Shown: positions 1 through 11,599 of the stretch, one piece after another | How positions within the stretch are numbered: the first letter of the stretch is position 1 | How the letters are laid out: each line of letters opens with the position of its first letter | Source of the DNA: Malachius bipustulatus | Taxonomy: Eukaryota > Arthropoda > Insecta > Coleoptera > Melyridae | DNA: 64,000 nt | Direction: 5' to 3' | Assembly (NCBI GenBank): GCA_910589415.1 | Contig: OU342632.1 | Span: 47,543,341 to 47,607,340, forward strand | Translations under genes and position numbers: made by a program | The notes under the pieces: generated by a model | What the model was told of the DNA's origin: nothing | The model's input: the letters and a program-made list of their open reading frames with translations, nothing else | Databases searched by the model: none

Positions 1-709
1 AATTTGATTGTTCTTCTTGGTAGTAGTGATTCAGCACCTTCTGGCGATGCAGAATAACTGAAGCCGTTGACTCTCAAAGCAGGTAAATTGGTGAATTCTA
101 GTGATAGGCACAATTTTAGTGATATATTTAATAATCGAATTTTTGATGATTTTCAATTCAGATGAGCCAATCATTAGTAAATTCCAATCATATCTGCGAT
201 AACTAATCCTGTAAAGGGATATATAGTCCAATAAAGTCTAAAAAGTCATACGTATCGATTAAGAATACACATCCTTTTGATAGTTCGATTTATTTTGTTT
301 CATGTACGTGTTTTTATAGTAACCGTCCAGTTTGTCTAAACACTCCATCCCGCATAAATAATTATACGTCAACATTGGTTTTGAATGAGAATTAAATGCA
401 CAACACAGAGGATAGAATGTCATTACGTGAATAAATTTTATGTAGTTGTCAGTGGCTCTCAAACTGACGTAAGCGGTTCAATTCATTTTTTGAATGATTC
501 CTTCAATAAAATTACGCTCGTTCACAACTTGACAATTAACTGTTTGACATTTTCTGGTGAAATTAAAAATATTAATTCGGACGGTTAGTGTGACGTCACG
601 TCTGACTTTTTAAAGTTAATCCTACTATATTATGCATCTATTTTCAAGGCTGTATTTTATTCACATTGGAAAAATAATGAAGTTAACGATCATTTAGGAT
701 CCTATAAAA
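1..709. other. AT-rich sequence, no gene recognised
   Basis: Only short chance ORFs are present and no domain, splice-bounded exon or paired inverted repeat was recognised. It ends at the TA target site of the mariner-like element that follows. Confidence 0.6.
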
Positions 710-1129
710 TACAGGGTGTCCCTGAATTGGTGTTACAAACTTAAAGGGGGGATAGTATGTCCAAAAAAATTCAATTTTTTTTTAAACATACCCTTTAAAA
801 TGCACCGTTTTTGAGATACAGGGTGTTTAAGTTGAAAAAATTAATTCGTTTTTTGCGGATAACTTGGGAACCGCTTGTCGCACGGATACCAGCTTTTGTA
901 CAAATATAGGAACCTTAAAAAAGCAATAATTTCTAATGCCAAATGATTGGCTTTGCATAAAGCAGTGGCGGAGATTTTGGGGTTGACAAGGTTTTTTTGC
1001 CCCTATTTTCTACGCCACTGGGAAGATAGCTGCTTTGGAAACATTTTATAAAATTTTTGAGTTTTTTTACGCAAAAAATTATATTGTCCCAAATGCTTCC
1101 GTTATGCGCTGCCGAAGTTGTTCAGAGTT

Positions 1130-2097
1130 TATGGAATTAGCATAAACCATATTTTTTATATGTCCCCACAAAAAAAATCGGCTGCATTTAACTCGGGTGA
1201 CCATGGCGCCCAAAATATTGGAGCATCAGCTCCTCTGCCAATCCATCTACCAGGAAATTGCTGATGTAGAAAGTGCCTGACTGCAAAACTGAAGTGGGCT
1301 GGTGCACCGTCATGCTGGTACCACATTTATCGCCGAAGTTACAAATTAACAACCTCCAAAAGTTCGGGCAGGTCATTTTGAAGAAAGTTCAAATATTCAT
1401 CACCTCCTAATCTTCGACGTAAAAAAATGGCCCAAGCAAATAATTCCCCACTATCCCTGCCCAGACGTTTACCGAAAATTTTTCTTGGAATTTGGTTTGA
1501 ATAATGGCATGGGAATTTTCATCATTGTCAGCGTATAAGTACATGTAAATTGTGCAAATTTAGTATCCCATCTTTTATTTGTAAACGTTGCTTCGTCAGT
1601 AAACAAAATCGTTCTAACAAAATTTACATTTCTCACATGAAGATCTATAAATCGCCGGCAAAATTCTAATCGAGGCTGATGGTCTTCTGGCTTTAATGCC
1701 TGTACCCATGTACTATTTGGTAGTGAAATGGACGAAGGCCGTTTTCTTTAACAATTCGGTTAACTGTTGTTTTTGGTAATCGTACTCGACTAGCAACTTT
1801 ACGCACGATAGTTTGGGGATTATTTTCGATTTGTTGCAAAATTTGGGCTTCCAAATTAGGGGTTCTTTCTAAGTGTCTGCCACGAGTACGGTTATTTGGA
1901 ATAGCAGTACCGGTTTCAGCAATTCTTCCATGAATCCTTATGAACGTTCTAACAGAAGGAATTCGTCTTTCCGGGTATAACTGCAGGTACCTACCTTCTT
2001 CGAGCTGCATTTGCATTGCCTCGACAGTATAGCCATATGTAAAGTGAATATCTGCGTATTCTTGATTGGTAAAATTTACAACGTTGTGATTATTCAT
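1130..2097 (-). pseudogene. Decayed DDE transposase (DUF4817-type HTH plus DDE endonuclease)
   Basis: The first 134 codons (2097-1693) are open and read as the insect DUF4817-type helix-turn-helix: EYADIHFTYGYTVEAM near the start, then RTFIRIHGRIAETGT and KTTVNRIVKENGLRPFHYQ. A one-base shift near 1710 leads into TWVQALKPEDHQPRLEFCRR and then ILFTDEATFT, which holds the first catalytic Asp. Another shift leads to SVNVWAGIVGNYLLGPFF. Two stop codons follow just before WYQHDGAPAHF (second Asp block), then WAPWSPELNAADFF (third acidic block). Motif order and spacing are those of IS630/Tc1/mariner DDE transposases. At least two frameshifts and three internal stops make it a pseudogene. It would have cut and pasted the surrounding element by binding its TIRs in the nucleus. 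It starts at the first ATG of the HTH frame. Confidence 0.9.
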
Positions 2098-2185
2098 TAT
2101 TAAAAATCATTCAATAATTTAGACTACGTTAAACTGCACTTCAACGACAAAATTTAAATTTTTTTTTTTTTTTTTTTTTTTTTTT

Positions 2186-2411
2186 AGTGACATGCGTGGC
2201 CTAGTGGTACTCCGCTGGCTCACGAAGCCATAGATCGCGGGTTCGAAACTCACCTCGGCCCGCTTTACTTTTCAGATTCATTTTCGAATGTCTGTGAAAA
2301 GTAAAACAAGCGATCGAAGGTTTTAAAGGCAAATATAATTTAAAAGTGTGTGTGGCTAAAGAGTTCGTGCTCAAAGCCAATTTACCAGAGTGGAAACTTT
2401 TTTTTTTACTG
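2186..2411 (+). mobile_element. tRNA-derived SINE (copy 1)
   Basis: Just after a long T run, TGGCCTAGTGG matches an RNA polymerase III A box, and GGGTTCGAAACTC about 45 bp later matches a B box. A core (TTTTCGAATGT ... AGCGATCGA) follows, then a tail containing AAAGCCAATTTACCAGAG, and a T-rich end. The head and core align with the copy at 23765-23995; the tail aligns with the minus-strand copy at 11185-11410. It interrupts the mariner-like element upstream of its transposase. It does not fold as a complete tRNA, so it is not called a tRNA gene. Confidence 0.75.
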
Positions 2412-3091
2412 TCAAGAGAAATGTCATTTTATCAGCATTTATGCCATTTTATGCAAGGCGGACATTTCGAACATCTTTTGAAAACAAATTAACCACTAAA
2501 CAATGTTAAAAATTTTGAAATTGTTAATACTTAGAGTTTTGTTAAATTGAAACTTGTTAATAACCAGTCATTAAAATTCAATTTATCAATCGTTATGGTG
2601 TCAATGGTTTTCCAATTCATTAAAATTTTGTGTCTTTGATTTTAATTTTTTGATCATTAAATGCCCTTTTTTTTCAAAAATGGTTAGTTTCACAAAAAAT
2701 TACAAAGAATAATTTTTTCCGTAAAAAACTCCAAAATTTCATAAAATGTTTCCAAAGCAGCTATCTTCCCAGTGGCGTAGAAAATAGGGGCAAAAAACCT
2801 TGTCAACCCCAAAAACCCAAAAAATCTCCGCCACTGCTTTATGCAAAGCCAATTATTTGGCATTATAAATTATTACTTTTTTAAGGTTCCTATTTGTACA
2901 AAAGCTGGTATACGTGCGACAAGCGGTTCCCAAGTTATCCTCAAAAAACGAATTAATTTTTTCAACTTAAACACCCTGTATCTCAAAAACAGTGCATTTT
3001 AAAGGGTATGTTAAAAAAAAAAAAAATTGAATTTTTTTGGACCTACTATCCCCCTTTTAAGTTTGTAACACCAATTCAGGGACATTCTGTA

Positions 3092-5393
3092 GTATTATGG
3101 TTAGTAGCTGTGTCTGCCACTACAATTTTTTTCAATGGACAATCATTTGATTTGCTTGATTCACTTGATATAAATGTAAATAGTTGATTATTATTTTTCT
3201 CATTCTGTAATAAGCTGTTAGCATCGTAATATTTTCAGTTTGTTTACATGGTATAGGTACAAGGAGGAAACATAAAACTACTAAATAGTGTTATAGGATA
3301 TTTTATTTTTAATCTATAGTATAATATCGTATACATAGGTAATTAATTATTCACGTGAGAGCAGATTGTTCTAAATTTTTCAATTATTTCATTATACATT
3401 AATTTTTTGAGTAGTATATTATAATAATTATATGAGTGTATGATATTTTAACCAGGCTATAATACCTATTATATATTTTTTTATAGTTCCAAACACTAAG
3501 CTCAGGCTACACATCCATACAAAACAAAAAGTAGATATTCACAATTATTTACATAATTTTAATATTACCTGCTATTACCTAAACATATTGGTACATTTAC
3601 ATTAATAATATATAATATATAAATAATACATAATATAAATAAATGAAACTTTTATATAAGACTATTTTTTTATTATTAGTGCTGTCCAACTTATCTATAC
3701 ACAATTATATACAATAATTATTATTTAAAGAGCGTTTACGGTTTTATTGTTGTTTTTTTAGGTAGTAAAGTATGTCAAAAAACAAATACATAATTTTTAT
3801 ATAAGAATTATTATAATTTTCTCAGTAGCAAATACGACCATCCTATTTACTTTCAATATCTCGTCAATTATGATTAAGATATGATATACCTACACCAATA
3901 TAATTATCAGTAGATCAAATTCTTAAAAAATTAGAAAGTGCGTGCGATAGTTTCGAAACATTCAGACACAATAAATTTTAAAAATATAAATTGCTCGATT
4001 GTACAGGCAAGTACATCATTAATTAAATAAGAAACGTATAGGTACCTAAGTTATAGAGAAAAAAGATGGAAATTGACTATTTTTTAAATTGGTCAGTAGG
4101 TATTCCAAGTCCACTTGCTAGCCTTACGTTATTTTTGTGTTTTGGACATAGTATACTTCTGAGCGTCCATTTTATTAGCTTGAGATCAAAACTCTAAATG
4201 TTCCAAAACAGTATATCCTTACAGGTTATCTTGCAGCTAGAGCTAAATGGGTATTGATCATTAAAAAAATAGTTTTTCAAAATTCGTCACCTTGAAAAAG
4301 AAGTAGCCTAAGTCCACTTTTGCCAAAAATGAGATTTTTATACAAAACAATAGAGTAAGGTGTAGCCGATCGAATGCAATACTAATCTAAGTCCTAATAA
4401 TTCTATTTATCCCGTTTTAGGTAAATTACAAATAAGCTTATGTCCAAGGGTGCCCAAATTTTTAATGTAGAACTATCCTAAGTTCGCGAGAAAGAACGTA
4501 TGTCAATGCTCCTGTAAATAATTTTCAGTGCAGACCTATGCTTATTTTTTTACATAAGGTAACCTATGTTAGTGTTGTGTTAGGACTTAATATATCTAGT
4601 TCTGCTTTCAAATAACATCCCATGTCCAACAAATTGTGGACTTATAGTGGATTGGAAAGAGGCTGAAAAGATGCACAAAAATTTTTTCGGAGTAGAAAGA
4701 TATGGGACCGGTACCATCATGTTAAGGGATCTTTGGGGCACTAGAATCTCGTTTTACGACAAGCTCCCTTGGTGCTGACAAAAGTTACAGCCCTTTGAAT
4801 CTCAGATTTGTGATTTTTTTTCACGAGTAAAAGCTTCGCAAAGTATTTTTTATGGTATAAAAAAATGGTATAAAGTAATTTAATTATGGGAAAACTATGC
4901 AAGATAAAAAAGTTTTATAGGAGAGCAAAAAGTTTTGTGATACTTAAGCTTTTTGATAAATAATACAGAATCAATCAGTGGCGCATGGATAAAAAAGTTC
5001 TAGGGTAAAAAATGAGACGTGACATTAAAGACAGAAATACCCTGTATGTCAATGTTCGTAAGATTATACCAGTTTCTTGGTCTTAACAATATAAGTCGGC
5101 GATAAAATTTTTAAATGTTTCTATATGCTCAGTTAGGTAAGCCATTTTTGACTTATTCTGGAAAACGTGTTTTTGGTTGACGCCCTTTTAAGGACTGTAT
5201 CTTGAAAAGGGTGCATTTTTGGACATACAGAGAATTTCGGTCAAATCGGCATATTTTTACTCGGTAATCTGTGGTAGAACGTTGGTGGTACCTTTTAGAG
5301 ACACCCTGTATAGAATGATCTATAACGAACGCTTTAAAATCAAAGGAGAGATTCCTGGGACCATTTTTAATAAGAAACATAATAGGAACATAC
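3092..5393. other. AT-rich region with scattered transposon ends
   Basis: No gene is supported. Most of it is low-complexity AT with TAGGTA-type runs. From about 4080 onward the phrase CTAAGTCC / TAAGTCCAC and variants recur in both orientations (near 4095, 4310, 4385, 4435, 4475, 4620), continuing to about 5640. An ACACCCTGTATAG transposon end lies near 5302-5314. These hint at a decayed TIR element but no clear boundaries were found. Confidence 0.45.
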
Positions 5394-5647
5394 ATATGAA
5401 GGGTACAGGAGAAAAAGGGGTTAAGTCCATTTTTTCTTTTTCTGGACATAGACCGCCATCTAGTAGAGAAAATCAAGTCGAATCTGATGGTAAACTTGTA
5501 CAGGGGAATAACAAGCTAGGTTCCAAGTAATCTGCGTTAAAAGAATGAGTACACTGGGGAATAACGGGCTAAGTCATTTATATAAATCACTGTAACTCAA
5601 AAATGATGAAATGTGACTTGACCCCTTTTTCCCTTGTACCCTTCATA
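5394..5647. repeat. Inverted repeat, arms of about 35 bp
   Basis: CATATGAAGGGTACAGG at the left is matched in reverse complement by CTTGTACCCTTCATATG at the right, with GGGGTTAAGTCC opposite GACTTGACCCC inside. The loop contains two related phrases beginning GTACAGGGGAATAAC and GTACACTGGGGAATAAC. It looks like a small hairpin element or the inner part of a larger one. Confidence 0.6.
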
Positions 5648-8506
5648 TGTATTTATATGCCAAAACGTCCTAAATTTTAATTTTTTTATTATGACTTTGA
5701 CTCTAAATATTCTTGTGAGTTTTTATTTAGGTACATTTGCTATGTAGCGCAATGTTTCCACTTTTTATAAATAAGGATTATTTGGAACTCCATATCTTAG
5801 AGAATATATTATAATCGCTTGAATTTTTTTCGTGACTCATAACAACTAATTTTCATATCAAAAATTACTAAGGCTAAATTTTTCTAGGAACAGCTTTCGC
5901 CAATTCAAACTTTTTCTGCTTTGGTAACTAAAAGAAGTATTTTTACTATGGTATGAATGCGATCGGTAAAAATTATTATGGCATATGTGTTCACATAAGA
6001 GCCTTGTTCCTAAAACGGCCTGAATGACCTTTTTTTTAAATTCCATTCATACTTACAAATCAATCTTTACGTTTCTGATATTTATCATTAGGTATTGATT
6101 TTTTATTAATAACGTCCAAGTTTTTTTTTCAAAGGTAAGAATAATAATCAACACAACAAGATTAATTTTCATTAGACAATTGAAGGCGCTATCACGTAAG
6201 AGCAAAAAACGGCCATAGTTGAAAGTTATATTGTAATGGGAGTAAAAATTTATGGAATTTGGATGTTGTTCTCTTCAGATCTGTCCAGAATAACTATTAT
6301 CATGTGGTGGCACCCAAGAATTCCAGAGGAAACGTTGAACGGTATTATATTGCAAAAAATCTTCGATCAACAGAGGAAATATCGTGAAGTGAGTTAACGA
6401 GCCAAAGACTAAAGAGACGTTGAAGACAAAGTTTAAGTCGCTCGAAACAATGAAAAATAATGATCCTGATATATACATCAGTTCAATTTCATCATCAAAT
6501 TCAGTGCATTGATGGAATCTTTCTGTAGGAACCTGCTTACTATAGCTTCTTAGAAATGGTTGTCATTTTTGTCCTTGTCGAGTGATGTAGTAGTGAAAGT
6601 ATCCCTACTCTGAGACTTAAAACGAAGTCAATTCAAGTATTCGAGAGGAGAAAGAAGTTCCTCGATATAATCGTTACACCCGGCGAATTGTTACAGAGCT
6701 TGCAGTGGAGTGAGGAACCATGTATTAAAACGTGTCCAGGAGGGTGAATGGAACTTCACCCATCTCTTAAATTAATTAGTTAATTGTTGATTTAATTTAT
6801 GTGTTTTATAAAAATGTCGATAACATAAGTGCATGTTTTATTATCGTTCTTGAATGTTTCGACAGCTCTAAAAAATGAAATTACAGACCTAACGTAACAA
6901 AATCAAGAACTGTCAGCTGTAAAGAGTGCTGAGACAAATCTCATTGCTGTCAGAGACTACTCCAAATGAATTAGTTTTCGAACACCCTTTACAATAATCA
7001 AAGTAGGGAATTAGATGTTGTGAAGAATAAACAGAGAGGCAGCGACGATAATTTTTAGGATGTTTTATGGAACTGAAGAACAGCATATTCCCTTCATAGA
7101 ATAACAAAACACCTACTGTTTATCACATCTAGTATAAATACGGAGGTTACATTATTTTGTTTATGCAGTTATATGTATTTTGAGGAAGCAGTTTGTCAAT
7201 ATCTTCAGCCAAGCTGAGTAACTGAGCATGACAATGAGCTATTTTCAATAATGCCGTAAAAGTAGAGCATGATGACCGTAAACGCAGAATAATGGGTGAC
7301 TCGTTAATGTCAACCATACCAAATATTTTCAAATAGGTATCTGAAAGAATATAATAATTATAGGTTACTCAAAATGCTCCAGTAAAATTCTATTATCATA
7401 GTATTTATATTTTTTATGCAAGAAAGTATTTAGATCTTCATTTTATAATGGACTACTTAGGTTCTAAAGTTCCTTCTATTTAAAATGATTAGGCAGGTAA
7501 AGTGATTTGTCAATCTCTGATAGGTATAATGGTGAAATTTGATCCCACAGTATGTGGTAATTACGAGTGCAATAGACGGTCACAAATTAAAGGGAAATAA
7601 CCACAGTTTAACAGGGACAATAAAGTAGAGCACACGCCACTGTTTACAATATAATTTATTTGATCTGGAAGCTACAGGATAACAATAGAGACCTAATAAC
7701 TGGGCTTCATGTATTCAATGCCAGGGGTCGTCATTCAATAGGGGGATGGAACTTGATTCATATGTATTTTATAATTAAATTCTGATGTGATTGTTCGTCT
7801 GGAAACTAAGCCTGGTTTCCTTCGGCACTCAATTGTTTGACTCTTCCTAATTTCCTTTTCATCCCATGCAGCTCTTAGCAAATTCGATTTTTTACAACTA
7901 AGGCGCATTGTTAACCAATCAATGGAATATGTCATTATTCCGTTTTGAATTATATCAGTAAAACTTATAAGACAAATTTAGTATAAAAAATGTGCTGTTA
8001 AAACTAATCTTATATAGCTTTTTATGAATAAAACGTTTTTATGAATTTATTAAAACCAAAAGAATACTTTTGTTTCTAATTATTCTACAATAATTTGATT
8101 TTTTACTTTATAATGATTATTTAGATATCTACTTATTTCCAAATGATCAAAAAATAACCGAGAATCAGGTAAGTAACAGATCAAATGAAAACCATATTAC
8201 TATTAGAGCATGGCCGGAGTATATAGGGTTATGCAAATATCTTTGTAGGCTAGTATTATTGGGATATCGAAAACAGTTACAGATATAGACTCGGTTACAG
8301 GGGGGAAAAGTAGCGCTTTTTACGAGATATTTCCATGCATCTTTCAAATGTAAACATTTTTTCATATGTCACTAGATGATTGGACACTAAAAATCGAAAA
8401 TTTTTCCTTCCTTTGATAACTCACCCTGTATAAAAGATGTACTTCTAAAAATTTTAATTCTGCACGTCTTTTTGATAAGGATAGTTGGGTTATCCGGGAC
8501 TATATA
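5648..8506. other. Unassigned AT-rich DNA
   Basis: No exon, RNA gene or clear TIR pair was recognised. The 6250-6760 stretch is less AT-biased and could be an old coding remnant of a mobile element, but no family motif is legible. An isolated CACCCTGTATA end lies near 8421-8433. Confidence 0.4.
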
Positions 8507-8966
8507 CTGGGTGAGTCAAATTCGAGCTATATATCATTGAGGTCTCGGAAACTATAGAGAAGAGATACGGATACGGACTCATTTAAATTGGGGCAAAGTT
8601 GTGCAATTTCATGTTTAATAAGAATCGGAAAAAAATCAGGATATTTTCAGTCGTTGCTGAAATATTCTGAAAAAATTGAAAAATCAAAATTTCGAAAATA
8701 ATTAAAATTAATAATATCGAAAATGATTGAATTATTATTTGTAGGTTATAATTCATCAAAACCTATCCATTTGACATTACAAAAGTTTTCAAAGCTGACT
8801 TCCCAGAGTATTCATAGCCAACTTTTATTTTTCCTATGGTTATTTTTATAAATAACAGAGTTTTATTAAACATACAATTGCGCAACTTTGTTTCAATTTA
8901 ACCGAGTCAGTATCTCTTCTAGTTTCCCGAGATCTCAGTAATGTAGCTCGAATTTGACTCACCTTT
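8507..8966. mobile_element. MITE with about 115-bp TIRs
   Basis: Left CTGGGTGAGTCAAATTCGAG and right CTCGAATTTGACTCACC are inverted copies, extending over the GAGTC ... GGGGCAAAGTTG segment opposite CAACTTTGTTTC ... GAGTC. TA occurs at both edges. The interior contains the roughly 80-bp core found in several other MITEs here (see 10740-10880, 40411-41100, 44282-49670, 61797-61957). There is no ORF, so it is non-autonomous. Confidence 0.8.
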
Positions 8967-9298
8967 TATATTCTGGAATCTTTGAGGAAAAATTCGGGAG
9001 CATGATACATACTTCCGGGCAGTTATAGGCAGCAAGCAGAAGAGTTCTTCGCTATGGGAATAATTATTACTTTACCGCACATGTCCCTTATCACAGTTAC
9101 CAACAACCCGGCTTCAAATCGATTTAACATCTTCAAGTATAAATCGACTACTTGAAAATCTTGCAATTACCTTCTGCTGCTCTAATTATTGAATTTCACC
9201 TTAAAACCAATATGTTTTTAATAAAGTGGTCATGGACACCTTAAATGGACATAAAAGGTGGTATACATCATGAATGATCATTATTAACATCGAAGTGA

Positions 9299-9601
9299 AC
9301 ATCGACGTCTCGTCCTATTCTTGGATTTGTCAGCTTGTCACAACGTAAACTATTTCACACAATATACAAAATCTTTGGGAGAACTAAGTCCGACGAATGT
9401 CCATAAAAAAATTACATTCGTAACTTATAGCTGCTCATATAGCTTCCTCTATTCGCGATTTAGTACCTCTCATACTAGACGAAGTTCTCCCAGTTATTTT
9501 TTATGGTATGTGATTTTGTGCAATAGTTTCCATTGTGGCTTGCGACAAATCCATGAGCGTCAACAAATCCAAAACCAAGAACAAAGCGTCGACGTCCATG
9601 T
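9299..9601. mobile_element. Hairpin MITE-like inverted repeat
   Basis: The left arm begins ATCGACGTC and includes TGGATTTGTC and TTTGGGAGAACT. The right arm carries these in reverse complement (AGTTCTCCCAG, GACAAATCCA, GACGTCCAT). Arms are roughly 110-140 bp with mismatches and a short insertion in the right arm. The 95-codon ORF spanning it reflects the repeat and is not treated as a gene. Confidence 0.65.
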
Positions 9602-10004
9602 CAACTAATCTTGTTTGAAACAGATTTGTTTTGAAAAAGACTTAAATGTTGTAAGTACATTCACAAAGTAAATAAATTAAATTAAGACAGAAATTCAACA
9701 TTTACGAAGTAATATAATATGCTCGGTTATAAGCCCTACACGATTGCCAGAGTGAAGAACGATAACATCCGTCCTGCGAATCTATAAACCAAAGGTTTCA
9801 AATTTGAATCAAGCAGAACTTGCTTAACTGTTTCACCTTATTCTGTGCGAGCTGGGCTCGCTGCAGAAGGTTCCTTTCCTATTCATGATAGACTTGGTCT
9901 AGAGATAAACTAAATTGGTTTGCTCGGTAAACACCCTTTAGTGGACTCTGTGAGTCGGACGAATGTGCTCGGATTTCAGAGTCTAACGGGATTAGCTCCC
10001 CCCC
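9602..10004. other. Unassigned sequence before the minisatellite
   Basis: No gene or paired repeat was recognised. It ends in a C homopolymer that begins the GC-rich repeat. Confidence 0.4.
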
Positions 10005-10575
10005 CCCCCCCGTTTTCGAGGATGCTGAATACGACGGTGGTGGTTTAAACTTTTCTCGAGTTGACCGCACCCCCTAAAACGGCCAAAAACCACCCCTATG
10101 AAGGGTAAATCACGGTACTTCTTTCTCCTGGCGGCCAAACTTTTGTCACCCCCCGTTTTCGAGGTCGCTGAACGCGATGCTGACGTCGAGGTCGGTTCTC
10201 GACGCCCGGCAACCCCTCTACGCGGCCAAGAACAACCCCCGGAAGGGGTGAAACGGGAACTCGCCGCGTGAAATCGACGAAAATCCGCCCCCCCCCTCCC
10301 TGTTTTCGAGGATGCTGAACGCGATGGTGACGTCGAGGTCGCTCCTCGACGCCCGCCAACCCCTCTCCGCGGCCAAGAACAACCCCCGGAAGGGGTGAAA
10401 CGGAAACTCGCTGCTTGAAATCGCCGTCCCCGCCCGTTTTCGAGGTCGCTGAACGCAATGCTTACGTCGAGGTCGGTCCTCGACGCCCGCAAACCCCTCT
10501 ACGCGGCCAAGAACAACCTCCGGAAGGGGTGAAACGGGAACGATTCACCGCTCGTTTTCGAGGATGCTGAACGAA
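10005..10575 (+). repeat. GC-rich minisatellite, four to five units of 118-147 bp
   Basis: The phrase GTTTTCGAGG(A/T)(T/C)GCTGAA recurs at about 10011, 10154, 10301, 10435 and 10553, giving unit lengths of 143, 147, 134 and 118 bp. Each middle unit also has ACGTCGAGGTCG, CTCGACGCCCG, GCGGCCAAGAACAAC and GGAAGGGGTGAAACGG in the same order. The array is far more GC- and CpG-rich than its AT-rich surroundings and starts in a C run. Long minus-strand ORFs here are translations of the repeat. Confidence 0.9.
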
Positions 10576-10739
10576 TGAGAACAAAAAAGTTCTCATGTTA
10601 ATTTTTCACTCCTTTGGTTGGTTATACATATTGCAAAAAATGTGCACAATTTGATACAATATTGATTAATAAACTGAAACAAAATTTGGGATAACTTCTT
10701 TTTTACTTTTTTTTACTATTGAAAATAAATAAATATTTT

Positions 10740-10880
10740 TGTGGGTTCACATAACTCGTCAAGAGCTTTCCATTTGACATCACAAAACTTTTCAAAGCCG
10801 ACTAGATCCCAGAGTTTTCATAGTCAACTTTTATTTTCTTATGGCCGCCATATTTTATTATGTTTTCCGGTGCAAAAAAA
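10740..10880 (+). mobile_element. Truncated MITE carrying the shared core
   Basis: CATTTGACATCACAAAACTT ... GAGTTTTCATAGTCAACTTT ... TTATGGCCGCCATATT aligns closely with the interior of the MITEs at 8507-8966, 40411-41100 and 44282-49670. No terminal repeat is visible, so it is a fragment. Confidence 0.65.
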
Positions 10881-10985
10881 GTCAATGAAACCATCAATCT
10901 CTAATATTTGGAAAGAATAAGTAAAAAAAAAATTATTATTTTTTTTGCAAAATAAAAGATTTATTTCATGCACAAGTCGTTTTTT

Positions 10986-11599
10986 TATGATATTCGGCGA
11001 AAAAGTGATTCTTTTTTCCAGGTAATTTGGTTAGGTTATAGTACCTACCTAAATGAAGAGGCGATTTTTTTAAACCAGTTTTTTTCATTTGGTGATATTT
11101 AGGAACACAAGTTTATGACCGTCTTCCAAAAACTTATTGCTCACTTATATTTATTTATATTATAAGTAGATAAGACATAAGACACAGTCGCTCCTAGTAA
11201 TTTGGCTTCAAGAACGAGCTCATTTGGTCACAGACACATTTGTAAGAAATAAATAGTTTAATAAAGGAACACAAAAACCAAGTCAAGAGTGAGATTTGGA
11301 CTCACGAGCGGTGATAGCGTCAAAGGATTATCTTAATAATTTGTTTCTCGAAAATTTCAAGAAAATGATAGTAGTCTCACTTCTAACACGCTGAGCTACT
11401 GCCGGTTAAAAGCTCCCACTTATATTTAAGTATTCTGACTCTTCTATAAAGGTTTCTAAATTATTAAAAACAAATTGTAATTTGCAAGACAAGAAAAAGT
11501 TAATATAGTTAATATCTAATTTTTAACATGAAGTACCAACGGTAACACTTTTTAAAAAATTACTAGAAAAAGAAAATCTTTTTTTCGCCGAATATTATA
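10986..11599. mobile_element. MITE-like inverted repeat split by a SINE
   Basis: TATGATATTCGGCGAAAAAG on the left is opposed by TTTTTTTCGCCGAATATTAT on the right. The match continues about 45 bp inward (CCAGGTAATTTGG opposite AATTACTAGAAAAAG). The minus-strand SINE at 11185-11410 sits inside, so the original element was about 390 bp. Confidence 0.6.
11185..11410 (-). mobile_element. tRNA-derived SINE (copy 2), minus strand
   Basis: On the minus strand TAGCTCAGCGTG matches an A box and GAGTCCAAATCTC a B box, with about 80 bp between them, longer than in a tRNA. The tail reads GTGACCAAATGAGCTCGTTC then TTGAAGCCAAATTACTAGG, which aligns over about 48 bp with the tail of copy 1. The head differs from copies 1 and 3. 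Confidence 0.65.

Larger units (their letters stand above)
712..3089. mobile_element. mariner-like element with about 370-bp TIRs
   Basis: The two ends are inverted copies: the left begins CAGGGTGTCCCTGAATTGG and the reverse complement of the right begins CAGAATGTCCCTGAATTGG. The match continues about 370 bp inward to around 1075 and from about 2710. A TA dinucleotide flanks both sides (710-711 and 3090-3091), the target duplication of the IS630/Tc1/mariner superfamily. It carries a decayed minus-strand transposase (HTH then DDE parts) and a SINE at 2186-2411. Long TIRs and the DUF4817-type HTH set it apart from classic short-TIR mariner. It is non-functional because the transposase has frameshifts and stops. 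Confidence 0.9.

Noticed and set aside
2187..2260. tRNA-like segment
   Set aside because: A and B boxes are present but no cloverleaf closes and it continues into a SINE core and tail shared with other copies.
9992..10492. Minus-strand ORFs of 166 and 120 codons
   Set aside because: They are repeated translations of the GC-rich minisatellite unit; no stop codons because of composition, and no domain.
11280..11410. Possible intron-bearing tRNA on the minus strand
   Set aside because: A/B-box spacing is too long and the downstream tail matches a SINE.
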